DNA of 64,000 nt from CAZSHG01 sp964606695 [NCBI: uncultured bacterium] (lineage in GTDB: Bacteria; UBP14; UBA6098): NCBI GenBank assembly GCA_964606695.1, contig CAZSHG010000003.1, positions 62,001-126,000 on the forward strand, written 5' to 3'. Both the position numbers and the translations under genes were made by a program. How positions within the stretch are numbered: the first letter of the stretch is position 1; each line of letters begins with the position of its first letter. Under the pieces are notes generated by a model. That model worked only from the letters and a program-made list of their open reading frames with translations, searched no databases and was not told the DNA's origin. This document shows positions 30,401-38,210 of this stretch, piece by piece.

Positions 30401-32785
30401 ACTCTCGGTATGCCCGGTTCGCCGGAACTCACTGTGCGCGGTTTCAATTCGAGCGAATTCAGTATCGATCCTGCGGAGACACTGTTGATACTCGGTTTCG
30501 TCGTTCAAAGTGGCGGCTCTTCGACATCGCCTACCCATTGCGAGGATATGCGCTACGACATCACTGGCGCGGGCAGTGTGGACGGCATTTTCACGCGTAT
30601 CGACGGGGTGAACGTCGAGGTGCGCACCGCCGGCGTTACAGACTCGGTTTGGGTAGATGGAACGGCGCATTATTCGCCGTTTAACACCATCTGGGTGCCG
30701 GGAGAATCCCACGACATAGGCGTTCGGAGCATAGTGCCCGGTGATGAAGGTGTCCGTTACAGGTTCATCGACTGGGACGACAATCCCGACCGCGAGAGAA
30801 CGGTATCGGCTAATTCCGACACATTCTTCGAAGCGAATTTCGGGACGCAGTATCGTTTTGGCGTGTTCAATTCCGGTGGTAGCAGTCCCGAACCGGCCGT
30901 CGGCAATCACTGGTTCGACGAGGGCAAGTTAGTTGTCGCGAAAGTCGATAATCCCGATCCGATAAGCCATTGGGCCTGTATCGGTTACGACGGTTCGGGC
31001 GATCTGGAAGGCGGTGGCGCTGAGGATTCGGTCGCTTTCAACATCACCCAACCGACAGCGATATATTGGCTCTGGCTACAACAGGTGCCGCTTTTTGTGG
31101 AATGTCCCTATGGTTGGTCGTATCCCACCGCAGGGACTACGTGGCACGCCGTGGGCGAACTTGTCGACGCTGAGGCGGATAGCTTCGTCGTGTTGGCTCC
31201 CGATTCCGGCATGTTATGCGATGGCTACGTCGGCACAGGCGACACGCCCAGCGGTTCCGGGCACAGTGTGAGTTTCACTATAAACGATGCATCGAGCTTA
31301 ACATGGGAATTCGTCCCGGCTTACCGGTTGGTAATGGCCGTGGACGGTTGCGGTTACGGCTATCCCGCGATTTTATCAGGGGACGGCTATTACGAGACCG
31401 ACACGGACGCGGACATCGCGGCATCGTATATCGTGGGCGACAGTCTTTTCTTCGACGAATGGACTTCGGTGCCCGCCGGGGCGACATTCGGCCTCTCCTC
31501 GGATACCGCTACTACGGTTACAGTCGATAGACCTATGGCCGCTATAGCTAATTACGCACGCGGTTCGTTAATCGAACTGCAGAAATCGCCCGCAGAATCT
31601 TTCGGAGGTTTCACAATCGCCGGCAATGATTTCGAGGATACGGATTATGCGTCGGCATGGGTGCCCGAATGCTGGACTGGCAATATCGCTACGACGACCA
31701 GCGATACTGCGGACGGCGGCGATTCGCTTTGGGCTTTCGATCATTGGTCGGACGAAGGAGCGTCGGAACACTCTGCCGGGCCGGTTTGCGAGGACATCGC
31801 CCTGACGGCTTATATGGAGAAGAGATATCGCATTCGACTCCAGAAGAACCCGCTATGGGATACTTACGGTTCGATGATTGTCGATGGTTCGACAATCACC
31901 GGCGACGGCAGTGCGGACACGACTCTCTGGTGGGCTGAAGGCGGTAGCCACGATATCGAAGCGAGTGAAATCGACATGGACGCTATCGATAAACGACTCG
32001 TGTGGGACAACTGGAACGACGCAGGCGCGAGGGCGCATTCGGTCGGGCCGATAGACGGGCCTGACAGCCTCGTCGCGGAGTATTCGCGCGAATACCGCGT
32101 TCTTGTCCAGAAGGATCCAGCAGAGGCTCATGGATGGATAGATTTCGACGGCATCACACATGAATATGTTTTGGAAGCCTCGGAATGGTATCCCGCCGGA
32201 GATCCCGCCGTGGTAGAGGTCTCCACACCGGACGCTTCGACAGATACGTTGTGGACGTTCGATCAGTGGGGCGATGGCACGATCACGCCGGTTTATAATC
32301 TCGCGGACGTCGATACGTCATACACATTAGTGGCAAGCTACATCGAGGAAATCGTCGTTCTCGCTTTCAATCTGGGCTCGACGGCATGGGATATTGGCGA
32401 AATCGATCCGGGCGTTTCCGTGCAGATGATCGCGGGCGAGGAAATTCCAATCACGAATATAGGCACACAGGGGTTGATTCTCGGTCTGGAAATTGTGGAT
32501 TCCGCGGGATGGGCTGTGGGTTACGGCAATGGTTACAATCGTTTCGCGTTGAAGGGTAGATTCGACGATTCGACCACCCCGCCTGTAATCTGGGAACTGA
32601 TCGATGACGCTATCCTGACCGAACCCCGATGGGCTACGGATGAAATATTCGGCCCGGGCGGTTTTTATGTCGAACCGGCATCGTCGGAGAATCTCTGGAT
32701 ACGGTTCACGGCGCCGACCTCCAGTAGCGCTTACGATGCCAGGGAAATAAGAGTTACAATTTACGGGCATATCGCCCTGCCGTAA
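21404..32785 (+). CDS. Giant secreted protein with six cohesin-like domains and InlB-B-like repeats
   Basis: 3,793 residues. The ATG at 21404 is chosen over one at 21371 because AGGAG lies 8 bases upstream and a signal peptide (LIATLILIVINAPAVFS) then starts properly. Residues ~30-245 resemble a DNRLRE-type module. The rest alternates six cohesin-like domains (starting near residues 495, 865, 1235, 1595, 2190 and 2940; pattern GDxxxxP...LDSIxFxxxYD) with many divergent InlB-B (Flg_new_2-like) units of the form GW(E/A/T)GxGxGSYTGxxNP and WxDGGxRxHxV. About fourteen GW...SYTG motifs can be counted. The final ~145 residues are a separate beta domain without the PNPF sorting motif. Likely a fibrous surface adhesin or scaffold; the ligand is unknown. 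Confidence 0.82.
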   Translation: MNIRMSVLIATLILIVINAPAVFSDSGGGSPSIPGRAEYDVDTTLTPSWDDCLWAEEGGILNGYCAWLIPTFANDQPDMQISRGNDNCGAFSGNARKTCTVLQFNIESIPDTSVINDIVLVLAVDSIYSTSGLPSFGCNDMLISSTEPSGRGTGPVIDNLTDALGGDMSTNKDYFLGKTVSSPGTLRVRLNDDAKDDFEAQLVDNWFAVGLFIDALSGPDDTAYVGLSDTRIHHKLEVTYYPRLSITVRTDFDGGWVTIDDSIHTTSPYVANWETGELHYINTDSIQTPGLGVKYLYRYWSDGGAKRHLIHINPDTLEYIAYFDTLYQLTLYCPSYANVWPTHPDSVWFEPRDWSLIKAWPETTYEGSDSLIRHIFQGWEGTGSGSYTGSNDSAWVQLNEPIVEYTVWDTSYWLELDYAGTDTGVPAQIGEGWVDVNDSVYVMTQESLQVAGAWYFFDYWADGAGYLRDSTAAHTWYVDPNLPRTIIANYVVNPMLEVFPEPYMTVNPGDIFYLPAILDADVPFPTDSFQFTMHYDDTRLDYLGLIDATIPWAELTDVPLAGEVTVFGDAPGSVLEIEPPETLFYYEMQALIGSSGEDTIYFDDFQYAFADARTDSGIVQIVPEDVDVTVTTDYGGDSVWIDGTPYPAPFSDIWVGAEAYEIGVDSLNPLAPGEIARYIGWDDGGARFHDVYPISDSTFTALFDTLLLLQVISDYGAPAGAGWYDRGATPAFSVAPETVTTDLTRQIFTGWEGTGDASYTGLDNPSTCTMNTPITETAQWQTQHWLELEFTGAGGATPTLTGEGWVDEDTWIPITADSTVDDGGTEYYFAWWSGGDVDDRYNHEANAYITAPDTITAVYADVPFTFALDIPETTIAPPGLAYQIPVMFDIPAPSELGNIDFHYYFDASLSSFSSVAVGDLAWANLTATDLSSGSSGHILVQASSPGSLPVNPGDRLCVLNFIAGITAGLDSIIANDPGGDITGATPDTGVLIIPGEIEVTIETSPLDGWVIVDGDVWPSPRIESWNGYETHGIEVDSIQYPTVDVQMLFTDWSDGGEREHSVAPGSDTTFTANFALRYKLSVITDFGTPSGEGYYNPGIEAIFSVAPESVHVGDSYHLFQGWIGVGDESYTGLANPSMATVNEPITETAQWESHHLITLDYTGTPVAPTLNGGGWYIEGDTAIIEAQDSIEDSGDWYYFIFWQGAGDIFDRYADSTGASVDAPRVWTAVYGDSPANFIFGPPTETASEGDGFVMVPVLFDGDPIDIDSIGFSIAFDTSLVRLEDVFDGSFHWDDILIAGTDDNPIIGATSGTEYLCERGDTLVLLLFYVDALSGTIPLDFATPLYDLSPGLATDGVIQITEAGSITVQTDFGGIVLIDGNPRPSPYLSDWEFGIDHQIGVPEYQTFEPGHRKVFNDWSDGGLRLHYVAPVTDSTFTAHHDDRYYMLVQSPYGVVTGSGWYDSGTDAEFEVSPTSITLGLDRHIFESWNGEGPGHYTGTNNPATATVNGVISETAVWREEHYLSTAYAGCAGETPAVSGDGWYEHGCWASISADAIAGDYIFHYWNGGVFADANSPSTQVRVDSAVTVTAVYSGAGISATDSVWSLVGDTAIVRLFAIASDTTGLDTLQMSLTFGGGILDYVGISECGIGWDILDVTPIDLGGGVTRVDITADRSPAWPVIGSDLLFCVGMEALANGIAPFDLDVSHVHDDAFSVVREDRAVIVDDGVDITLESATADSLNLDGTAYVVSSIVEVPINSPHIASATSIVPDASGSRFRFEDWDDNPNRVRGIRPVGDTTLVANYVQQYLVDGISEMGTIFGDGWFDIDDTAYVAVVPDSILFDDSLMYNFEQWIGDLVSESNPCTLIVDASFGIEARWDTLYRVRVESDYGTAVTDGWCVLGDSTLLQVYPTEVIEGLSRHVFVDWTGLGAGSYSGTEDSIWLDPTGPVEETANWSLEYMLMVENGGRGTIFGGGWVADGDTAWFGIGPRIIDSTGTIRYVFDGWAGTGDSSYSGPDSSAYCRVNEPINETATWREEFFLAVNDGGYSTATGSGWYSSGDSAEFSVDPDSEMVTDGIVWIFDSWFGTGLGSYSGEDNPAGCWMGEPISETATWNLKYKLTMIDSGAMGLPELEGAGWHTPHTWVPVSAPPIVESGSSRLSFLHWSGAEVTDTMLTTTDALVDTPCTLVAHYANFEVSPPAEMQVQAGDTLLMPAILYYPYLKQLTTIQLDIYFPDDLLEYVEFVDSPTLVWSTVVPGIISPGRLRVWANRSTIFVEPPETLFQIKFVSTGSDAALDTIYFDNLQYDLSGANTIPGQLIIGAPIDVRVESDYAGDGNLVRIDGTYYDSPYEGSWIAGDPHEISVPEFYFEGNTRMAWDNWNDGGAMTHTVVPLTSDTFIAHYDVEHKLTIDADYGTPFGGGWYREGATPIFGLDPDSVRLTDSEYIFDSWMGTGSGSYSGSDNPATCTMNEPIVEEADYISRYRLIVNGVHSSSFGSGWFPDGWSANFGVDEEIVDSTEGIRWVFTGWTGAYSGSDNPANWIVNGPNTQTATWELQYLLTIESARGTPMGGGWYPAGAVTEFSIDSTVDSIAGIRFSLDGWTSPDGGYIGPDNPAEVTMTGPITQVAHWNTEYLLEVLSERGTVSGGGWYLAGDSAFFAVDPETVVIGGHRQVFGGWAGVGSASYTGPDNPRGIRMDSPVTETATWNVQHQLAVIGGPSATTGAGWYYHGANAIFSVTDETVDDSGVRATFCNWRGVGIGSYTGTGNPASCDMMESIIETAVFDTSFELQVLSDHGTPFGAGYVPMGDSKAFGVVPDSIMGDAIMFLFANWTGIGAGSYTGVANPSVVWPDEPVTETAEWDTFFNLTVTVSECGSAVPVLDGAGWHVAGWVDISAESPVYDGADRYHFDHWAGGVFEDEFSAETRVELTSPDTITAHYATFEVSPAESVFASAGDTAWIPIIIYDLTGPMMIDSIGFDFLYDTDLLEYAVIREDPDIDWETTLGMPGSPELTVRGFNSSEFSIDPAETLLILGFVVQSGGSSTSPTHCEDMRYDITGAGSVDGIFTRIDGVNVEVRTAGVTDSVWVDGTAHYSPFNTIWVPGESHDIGVRSIVPGDEGVRYRFIDWDDNPDRERTVSANSDTFFEANFGTQYRFGVFNSGGSSPEPAVGNHWFDEGKLVVAKVDNPDPISHWACIGYDGSGDLEGGGAEDSVAFNITQPTAIYWLWLQQVPLFVECPYGWSYPTAGTTWHAVGELVDAEADSFVVLAPDSGMLCDGYVGTGDTPSGSGHSVSFTINDASSLTWEFVPAYRLVMAVDGCGYGYPAILSGDGYYETDTDADIAASYIVGDSLFFDEWTSVPAGATFGLSSDTATTVTVDRPMAAIANYARGSLIELQKSPAESFGGFTIAGNDFEDTDYASAWVPECWTGNIATTTSDTADGGDSLWAFDHWSDEGASEHSAGPVCEDIALTAYMEKRYRIRLQKNPLWDTYGSMIVDGSTITGDGSADTTLWWAEGGSHDIEASEIDMDAIDKRLVWDNWNDAGARAHSVGPIDGPDSLVAEYSREYRVLVQKDPAEAHGWIDFDGITHEYVLEASEWYPAGDPAVVEVSTPDASTDTLWTFDQWGDGTITPVYNLADVDTSYTLVASYIEEIVVLAFNLGSTAWDIGEIDPGVSVQMIAGEEIPITNIGTQGLILGLEIVDSAGWAVGYGNGYNRFALKGRFDDSTTPPVIWELIDDAILTEPRWATDEIFGPGGFYVEPASSENLWIRFTAPTSSSAYDAREIRVTIYGHIALP

Positions 32786-32806
32786 CGGGACTCGCCAGGA
32801 CAATAT

Positions 32807-32841
32807 CATGGGGCGTCTTCACGGGCGCTCCATGTTTATTT
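32807..32841 (+). terminator. Terminator after the giant protein gene
   Basis: CATGGGGCG, a 10-base loop, CGCTCCATG (nine pairs, one G-U), then TTTATTT. The T-run is interrupted. Confidence 0.6.
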
Positions 32842-32851
32842 CGATTTTATA

Positions 32852-32879
32852 TTGAAATAGTCGAATATTTTGATATACT
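32852..32879 (+). promoter_or_regulatory. Candidate sigma-70 promoter for the metallopeptidase
   Basis: TTGAAA, a 16-base spacer and TATACT, roughly 90 bases before the ATG at 32970. The leader between has no structure I can support. Confidence 0.5.
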
Positions 32880-32969
32880 TTTCTATGATATGATAGAATA
32901 CAAAACCTGGAGGTTGATCGCCCTTCGCAAATAGTTTTGTTTGAATTTATTCTCTCGTGGAGGGATTTG

Positions 32970-35900
32970 ATGACCTCGAAAAGCATTTCAATCTTACTAA
33001 TCAGTTTAATCGCTACCAGTTCGATATTTGCGGTTGTTCCTCTGGACAATCCGGGGATTCCATTGAAAAAAAATATCAGGACTAAACCGGAATCCGCGCA
33101 ACCGATTACTATCGATGATATTCCCGGTGGGAGCGACCTAACCGATGCCGTTTATTTCGGCAGAACCGATCCTATCACCGGACATATCCAGCTTCTCACG
33201 GGAACCGGAATCGATATTCCGGGTTTCACTCAGGTAAACGAAACTACTGCAGATGGCGCGGCTATGGCCTTCGTCGAGAATTACGGCGAGATGATCGGCG
33301 TTTCGGCAGACGATATTCGCGTCGAATCGGTGAATTGGTTGAGAGATAGGGTTTACGTGCATCTGCGCCAATACTACGGCTCGATTCCGTTATGGGGCGG
33401 AGATTTGAATCTGATAATTCATCCGACTGCACGGGTCAGTTTTGTTCGCAACGATCTCGTGCCGGGCATCGACGCCGTCCCCCCCGCTGTTATATCGGAA
33501 GACGCGGCGGTAAGCGTGGCTATAAACTATGTCAAACCGCTCGATGAACCTCGGAGAATAGATCGATTGGGATTATATGTATATCCACTCTGGACGGAAG
33601 ATAGTTATGAAATACGCGTCGCGTGGGTAACCAGGATTCTCTGCTCCAATCCGAGGGGATTGTTTCAGATAACCGTCGATGCTTCCTCCGGAGCGGTTTT
33701 ATCGGCAACAAACGAACTGCGAACGGTCGAGGTATCCGGCAATCTCACCGGCATGTATCATTATCAATTTAAGGACGATCCTCTGGAGATCGCATACTGG
33801 CCGGACGCTCTTGTTACGGTCGATACTTATGAAATATATACGGACGATACGGGCGATTGGGAGGACGATATCAGCGCTTCAGCGCCATTTACTTATAACA
33901 CAAGACATTACGGACGCTATTGCGACGTCGATAACGGCGCGGGTTCGGACGTCAGCTATACAACTAACTTCACATCGTCCCCGTATAACTTTGGTTGGTC
34001 GCTATCGACTTCCACCGAGGACGAGATGAACCTTTATTATCACGTGAACAGGATTCACACTCATGTGCGTGATACGCTCGGTTTCGGCGGCATGAATTAC
34101 CGTATGCCGTGCCTTGTGAACGATCCATCGACGGCGGACAACGCGTATTACGACGGAAGCGGCATAAATTTCGGCGCGGGGGAAACCACTTTCTACGACC
34201 TCTCGCTGTTCTGCGATATCGTTTATCATGAATATACTCATGGAGTTACGCATCATATCTATCCTTACGGCAGTTTGCCCTATGACGGCCAGTCCGGTGC
34301 GCTGGACGAGGGTTTCAGTGATTATTTTCCCTGTAGTATGACCGACAGTCCTTTGATGGGCGACGGCGGGCTTTATCGAAGCGGGACGGAATACATGCGT
34401 CGATGTAATACCAGCAGAAGTTATCCGGACGATTGGGTCGGCGAAGTCCATGCCGACGCTCAGATAGTGGATGCGGCGTGGTGGGAGATTCGAGATGAAT
34501 TGGGTCGCGACTACACAGACTCCCTTGTTCATCTGACCAGATTTACTTTCGCCGAGGATTTCGAGGAGTTCTTCTGGGCAACCCTCGCCACCGACGACGA
34601 CGACGCGGATATTTATAATGGAACACCCAACGCGAGACTTATATATGATAGCTATGGAGCACATGGTATCGGGCCGGGGTATAATTTAATCGTAGAACAC
34701 GATCCATTGCCGAATACAGAGGTCACGACGGGAAATTACTCCGTCCGCGCGACTTTCATTGCGACTCTGGGAATAGAGGAGGATTCGGCGAGAGTATATT
34801 ATCGAACGGACGGCGGAAGCTGGACATCGGTGGATTTAAGCGAGGTATTCGGCGTTTACCGCGCGAATATCCCCGCTCAGCCTCTCGGCACGTCGGTGGA
34901 CTATTACATATATTGCGTGGATAACGGCGGTTACCCGATTTGTTCGCCTTCGGATGCGCCCTCTGTCTGGCATAGTTTCGATGTCATCGAGGACACTGTC
35001 GCGCCTACGATTTTCGCCACGCCTGTTACGAATTGGTTCGAATATGCGTGGCCTCCCCAACTCACGGCGACCGTTACAGATGAACACGGAATCGCATCGG
35101 TTGAGATACATGGTCGAATTGGAACGGAAGATTTACTCCCGACCTCGATGGTCGAATCGGATACGCCAAATGTCTGGCATGGCGGGCTTCCGGGAATTCC
35201 ACTCGGCAACGATACCGTCCAATACTGGATAGAGGCCACCGACGTCGCGTTGTCGCCACACACAAGCGTATTTCCGGCTACCGGGAGTTTTTTTGCCGTT
35301 GTCCTTCCCGGTTACAATGAAAATATGGAGGTTTCTGGTCGCGGATTACGCATTTACGTGATTCGAAGCGGATACGTCAATCAGTGGAATACTATTACCC
35401 TGAACAATCCTTATTCTTCGGGGAGCCTTTGTTACGCCTTTACCGACGCGAGTTATGGCGAATACGGCGATCAGGCCAGCGGTGCGCTGAGCACGCCGGA
35501 GCTTCGTATCGGTGATCCCGCAACGTTGACTTTCTGGCATCGGATGCGGGCGGAAGACCATTCGTCCTACCCGAGTTACGCATGGGACGGCGGTATCGTG
35601 GAGGTTTCCACCGACGGCGGAGTAACGTGGATTCAGGTGGAACCGTCTCCGGGTTATAATAAACAAATCATGGATAATCCAGCGAGTCCATTCGACGAGG
35701 ACACTCCCTGTTATTCCGGCGAAATCAGCTGGCGACAGGAGACGTTAGATATGGCCCCCTTCGCACCGCGGGCTATGGTTCGGTTCCAATTCGGGTCGGA
35801 CGCGCACGTTACCGATGAGGGCTGGTTCATCGACGACGTTCAGCTCGTTACAGTCTTCCCGAACGTCGAGGAGGATATCGACAGACCGGATATGTTATCG

Positions 35901-36158
35901 ATAAAAAACGTCCATCCCAATCCTTTCAACTCGGATGTTGTAATAGAATACTCTCTGCCGAAGGGAACTCACGCAAAGATAGATATATACGACCTCTCCG
36001 GTCGTATGATTCGCGAATTCAACCTGAGCGAAAACGTCGGTTCGATAATCTGGGATGGCGATGATATATCCGGCGCGGAACTGCCGTCGGGGCTCTATTT
36101 CGCCAGGATTCAGTCCGCGGAATCTTCCGATGTCGCCAGGATGATCCTGCTCAAGTAA
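32970..36158 (+). CDS. Secreted thermolysin-like (M4) metallopeptidase with sorting C-terminus
   Basis: 1,062 residues. The ATG at 32970 is preceded by GGAGGG 5 bases upstream and opens a signal peptide (ISILLISLIATSSIFA); an upstream in-frame TTG is unlikely. An FTP-like propeptide (~35-220) precedes the catalytic domain with the zinc motif HEYTHG (residues ~420-425) and a third-ligand motif ALDEGFSDYF near 446, as in M4/M36 gluzincins. A later HADAQIVDAAWWE region fits the C-terminal half of thermolysin-like enzymes. Ig-like domains and a jelly-roll, MAM-like module (~800-980) follow. The final ~80 residues are a PNPFNS sorting domain ending in MILLK. Likely an exported, self-activating protease that could process neighbouring surface proteins (inference). 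Confidence 0.88.
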   Translation: MTSKSISILLISLIATSSIFAVVPLDNPGIPLKKNIRTKPESAQPITIDDIPGGSDLTDAVYFGRTDPITGHIQLLTGTGIDIPGFTQVNETTADGAAMAFVENYGEMIGVSADDIRVESVNWLRDRVYVHLRQYYGSIPLWGGDLNLIIHPTARVSFVRNDLVPGIDAVPPAVISEDAAVSVAINYVKPLDEPRRIDRLGLYVYPLWTEDSYEIRVAWVTRILCSNPRGLFQITVDASSGAVLSATNELRTVEVSGNLTGMYHYQFKDDPLEIAYWPDALVTVDTYEIYTDDTGDWEDDISASAPFTYNTRHYGRYCDVDNGAGSDVSYTTNFTSSPYNFGWSLSTSTEDEMNLYYHVNRIHTHVRDTLGFGGMNYRMPCLVNDPSTADNAYYDGSGINFGAGETTFYDLSLFCDIVYHEYTHGVTHHIYPYGSLPYDGQSGALDEGFSDYFPCSMTDSPLMGDGGLYRSGTEYMRRCNTSRSYPDDWVGEVHADAQIVDAAWWEIRDELGRDYTDSLVHLTRFTFAEDFEEFFWATLATDDDDADIYNGTPNARLIYDSYGAHGIGPGYNLIVEHDPLPNTEVTTGNYSVRATFIATLGIEEDSARVYYRTDGGSWTSVDLSEVFGVYRANIPAQPLGTSVDYYIYCVDNGGYPICSPSDAPSVWHSFDVIEDTVAPTIFATPVTNWFEYAWPPQLTATVTDEHGIASVEIHGRIGTEDLLPTSMVESDTPNVWHGGLPGIPLGNDTVQYWIEATDVALSPHTSVFPATGSFFAVVLPGYNENMEVSGRGLRIYVIRSGYVNQWNTITLNNPYSSGSLCYAFTDASYGEYGDQASGALSTPELRIGDPATLTFWHRMRAEDHSSYPSYAWDGGIVEVSTDGGVTWIQVEPSPGYNKQIMDNPASPFDEDTPCYSGEISWRQETLDMAPFAPRAMVRFQFGSDAHVTDEGWFIDDVQLVTVFPNVEEDIDRPDMLSIKNVHPNPFNSDVVIEYSLPKGTHAKIDIYDLSGRMIREFNLSENVGSIIWDGDDISGAELPSGLYFARIQSAESSDVARMILLK

Positions 36159-36181
36159 TAACTGCCTCCATAAACCTCCTC

Positions 36182-36215
36182 ATCCCCTCCTCTTTATCTT
36201 TCAAGGAGGGGATTT
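36182..36215 (+). terminator. Hairpin terminator after the metallopeptidase gene
   Basis: ATCCCCTCCT, a 12-base loop, AGGAGGGGAT (ten pairs), then TT. Strong stem but weak T-run (TTTCCTTT). Confidence 0.55.
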
Positions 36216-36218
36216 CCT

Positions 36219-36246
36219 TTGCGAAAATCCATATTCGAGGTATATT
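36219..36246 (+). promoter_or_regulatory. Candidate promoter for the DUF2723 gene
   Basis: TTGCGA, a 16-base spacer and TATATT. The -10 ends 8 bases before the ATG at 36255, which again predicts a leaderless or near-leaderless transcript. Confidence 0.45.
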
Positions 36247-36254
36247 TAGTTTGT

Positions 36255-38210
36255 ATGAAGATCTCCAGGTGGACATACGGGTTTATTTCGGCGGGAATTG
36301 CCGGTGTGTTTTATATTCTCACGATACTGCCTACGGTAGGTTTAATAGATTCCGGGGAACTCGCGCTGGCCTGCGCGGAACCGGGCATCGCGCACCCTAC
36401 GGGATATCCCCTTTACACGATTATCGGCCGGTTGTTCTGTATGGTTTCCGGCCTTGAAGCCGTATTGGCTACCAATTTCCTTTCAGTCGTTGCCGGCGCT
36501 GTTGCTGTATTCGCGATGTTCTTAATTTCAGCGCTTTTTATAGATAAAATCGAACCGCGATACTCCAATATTGGCAAATGCCTGATAGCAATGGCGATAG
36601 CGTTGATATTCGGGTTTTACACGACGATGTGGAACGTTTCCACCGAAACGGAGGTTTATTCGCTTGAAATCGCACTCGACCTGATCGCGCTTTATTTTCT
36701 GTTAAAATGGTGGTTTGGCGGGAGTTGGAAGTATTTTCTCGGCGCGGGATACATGTTCGGGCTGGCTTTCGGGGCGCACATGATGACCGTGCTCTTCACG
36801 CCGGCGGTTATTTTCATCCTGTTCGACTGCCGTAAAAGGCTGAGTGCGAAGAAACTCGGTCTATCGGCGGGGCTTTTTGTTCTGGGATTAAGCGTTTATC
36901 TCTATCTACCGATTCGGGCGAGTTTGGAACCGCTGTCGAATTTCGGCGATCCTTCGACCTGGGGGCGTTTCTGGAGACATATTTCCGGCTGGCAGTATCG
37001 TGTGTGGATGTTCGACCGAAACGGAAACGCTCTCGCAGAAGCAGTTGGCGACATATTCAGGACTCTGGTCGAAGGCACTTTCGGTATCGGGCTGATACTC
37101 TGCACGGTGGGAATTCTAATCGCGATATTGAGAAAAAGCAAACACGCCATCTTTCCCGGCCTAATTGCCATCTCGACGATCCTGTATTCTCTAAATTATT
37201 CGATACCGGATATCTCGCCCTATTATCTCCCCGCGCTCGCCGGCCTACTGCTTTTCATCCCTTATCTGGCGGTCGTTTCCCGGAAGGCGATAATACCGGT
37301 TCTACTGCTGGGTTTAACGGCGGGAATTATCTGCGGTGTGAATTATTCTAAATCGGATCGGTCGGATTATTATCTCTCGGAGGAGACTGCTACTAATATT
37401 CTCGCGCTTGCGCCTCGAAAATCCGTCGTGTATTTGAACAACTGGGATTGGTTCGCGCCGGCTGAATATTTGCAGAGGTCTCATAGTTATCGCGAAGATA
37501 TTTTGCTGTTAGATTATGAGTTGATGCGGCGGTCTTGGTATCTCGAACAACTGCTGAATAAGGATCCGCGTGCGAGATTGGCCGGCGTTGAAATCCGCGA
37601 TTTCATCGAATCGGTCAGGTTATTCGAAGCGGGCGAGGAAATCGAACCGGCGGTTCTTGAACGGAAATGGCGCGAGATGCATATAAAGATAGCATTGGCA
37701 AACCTGCAACAGGAGAATCCAGTTCTTGGCACATCCTATTCCGGCGAACTGGCGGATATCTGGAAAACGGCTCCAACCCGACCGGTCGGTATGTTGATGG
37801 AGATTGCCGATACGGACGATTACGTCCGTAATATCCCTCCCGGGCTTTTCGAGACAGGCGAATTCAGAAGCTCGATAGGCGATATGACACAGCGCGAGCA
37901 AACTCTTACGGCGATTTACCGTATCGCGTGGACGAAACGGTCGCAGTTCCTTTATAATAATGGATATTACGAACGCGCCGTGGATTATCTTCAACTACTC
38001 GCCTCGTTTTACCCAAAGGATTTCCGCTATCGACAGAATATCGCGGTGATTCGAATCGAGCAAAAACGTTACGAGGAGGCGTTGGCGATTTTCAAAAGCA
38101 TCGAACATCTTCTGCCGCCGGACGCTTACCCCAACATGATTTACGCCGATTTGCAACGGAAAATCGCACAGCGCGATTCGGCGCTGGAAAGCGAGAAAAA
38201 CGATGATTGA
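36255..38210 (+). CDS. DUF2723-family membrane glycosyltransferase-like protein with TPR tail
   Basis: 651 residues. The ATG at 36255 is preferred; an upstream TTG would lie in the promoter and terminator. The opening LPTVGLIDSGELALACAEPGIAHPTGYPL is the DUF2723 signature (GT-C-like, related to protein O-mannosyltransferases; the Asp in DSGE is the likely catalytic acid). About ten transmembrane helices extend to residue ~370, followed by a soluble part ending in TPR-like repeats (NNGYYERAVDYLQLLASFYPKD). In Bacteroidota such proteins are implicated in protein O-glycosylation. The substrates could include exported proteins such as those in this window (inference). It overlaps dapF by 8 bases. 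Confidence 0.85.
   Translation: MKISRWTYGFISAGIAGVFYILTILPTVGLIDSGELALACAEPGIAHPTGYPLYTIIGRLFCMVSGLEAVLATNFLSVVAGAVAVFAMFLISALFIDKIEPRYSNIGKCLIAMAIALIFGFYTTMWNVSTETEVYSLEIALDLIALYFLLKWWFGGSWKYFLGAGYMFGLAFGAHMMTVLFTPAVIFILFDCRKRLSAKKLGLSAGLFVLGLSVYLYLPIRASLEPLSNFGDPSTWGRFWRHISGWQYRVWMFDRNGNALAEAVGDIFRTLVEGTFGIGLILCTVGILIAILRKSKHAIFPGLIAISTILYSLNYSIPDISPYYLPALAGLLLFIPYLAVVSRKAIIPVLLLGLTAGIICGVNYSKSDRSDYYLSEETATNILALAPRKSVVYLNNWDWFAPAEYLQRSHSYREDILLLDYELMRRSWYLEQLLNKDPRARLAGVEIRDFIESVRLFEAGEEIEPAVLERKWREMHIKIALANLQQENPVLGTSYSGELADIWKTAPTRPVGMLMEIADTDDYVRNIPPGLFETGEFRSSIGDMTQREQTLTAIYRIAWTKRSQFLYNNGYYERAVDYLQLLASFYPKDFRYRQNIAVIRIEQKRYEEALAIFKSIEHLLPPDAYPNMIYADLQRKIAQRDSALESEKNDD

Noticed and set aside
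21404-32785. Many frames of 60-200 codons inside the giant protein gene on both strands
   Set aside because: They arise from skewed, repeat-rich codon use; none has a start signal or recognisable family.
32895-32915. Sigma-54-like element before the metallopeptidase
   Set aside because: The GG to GC spacing is 9 bases, not 10, which abolishes sigma-54 recognition in known cases.
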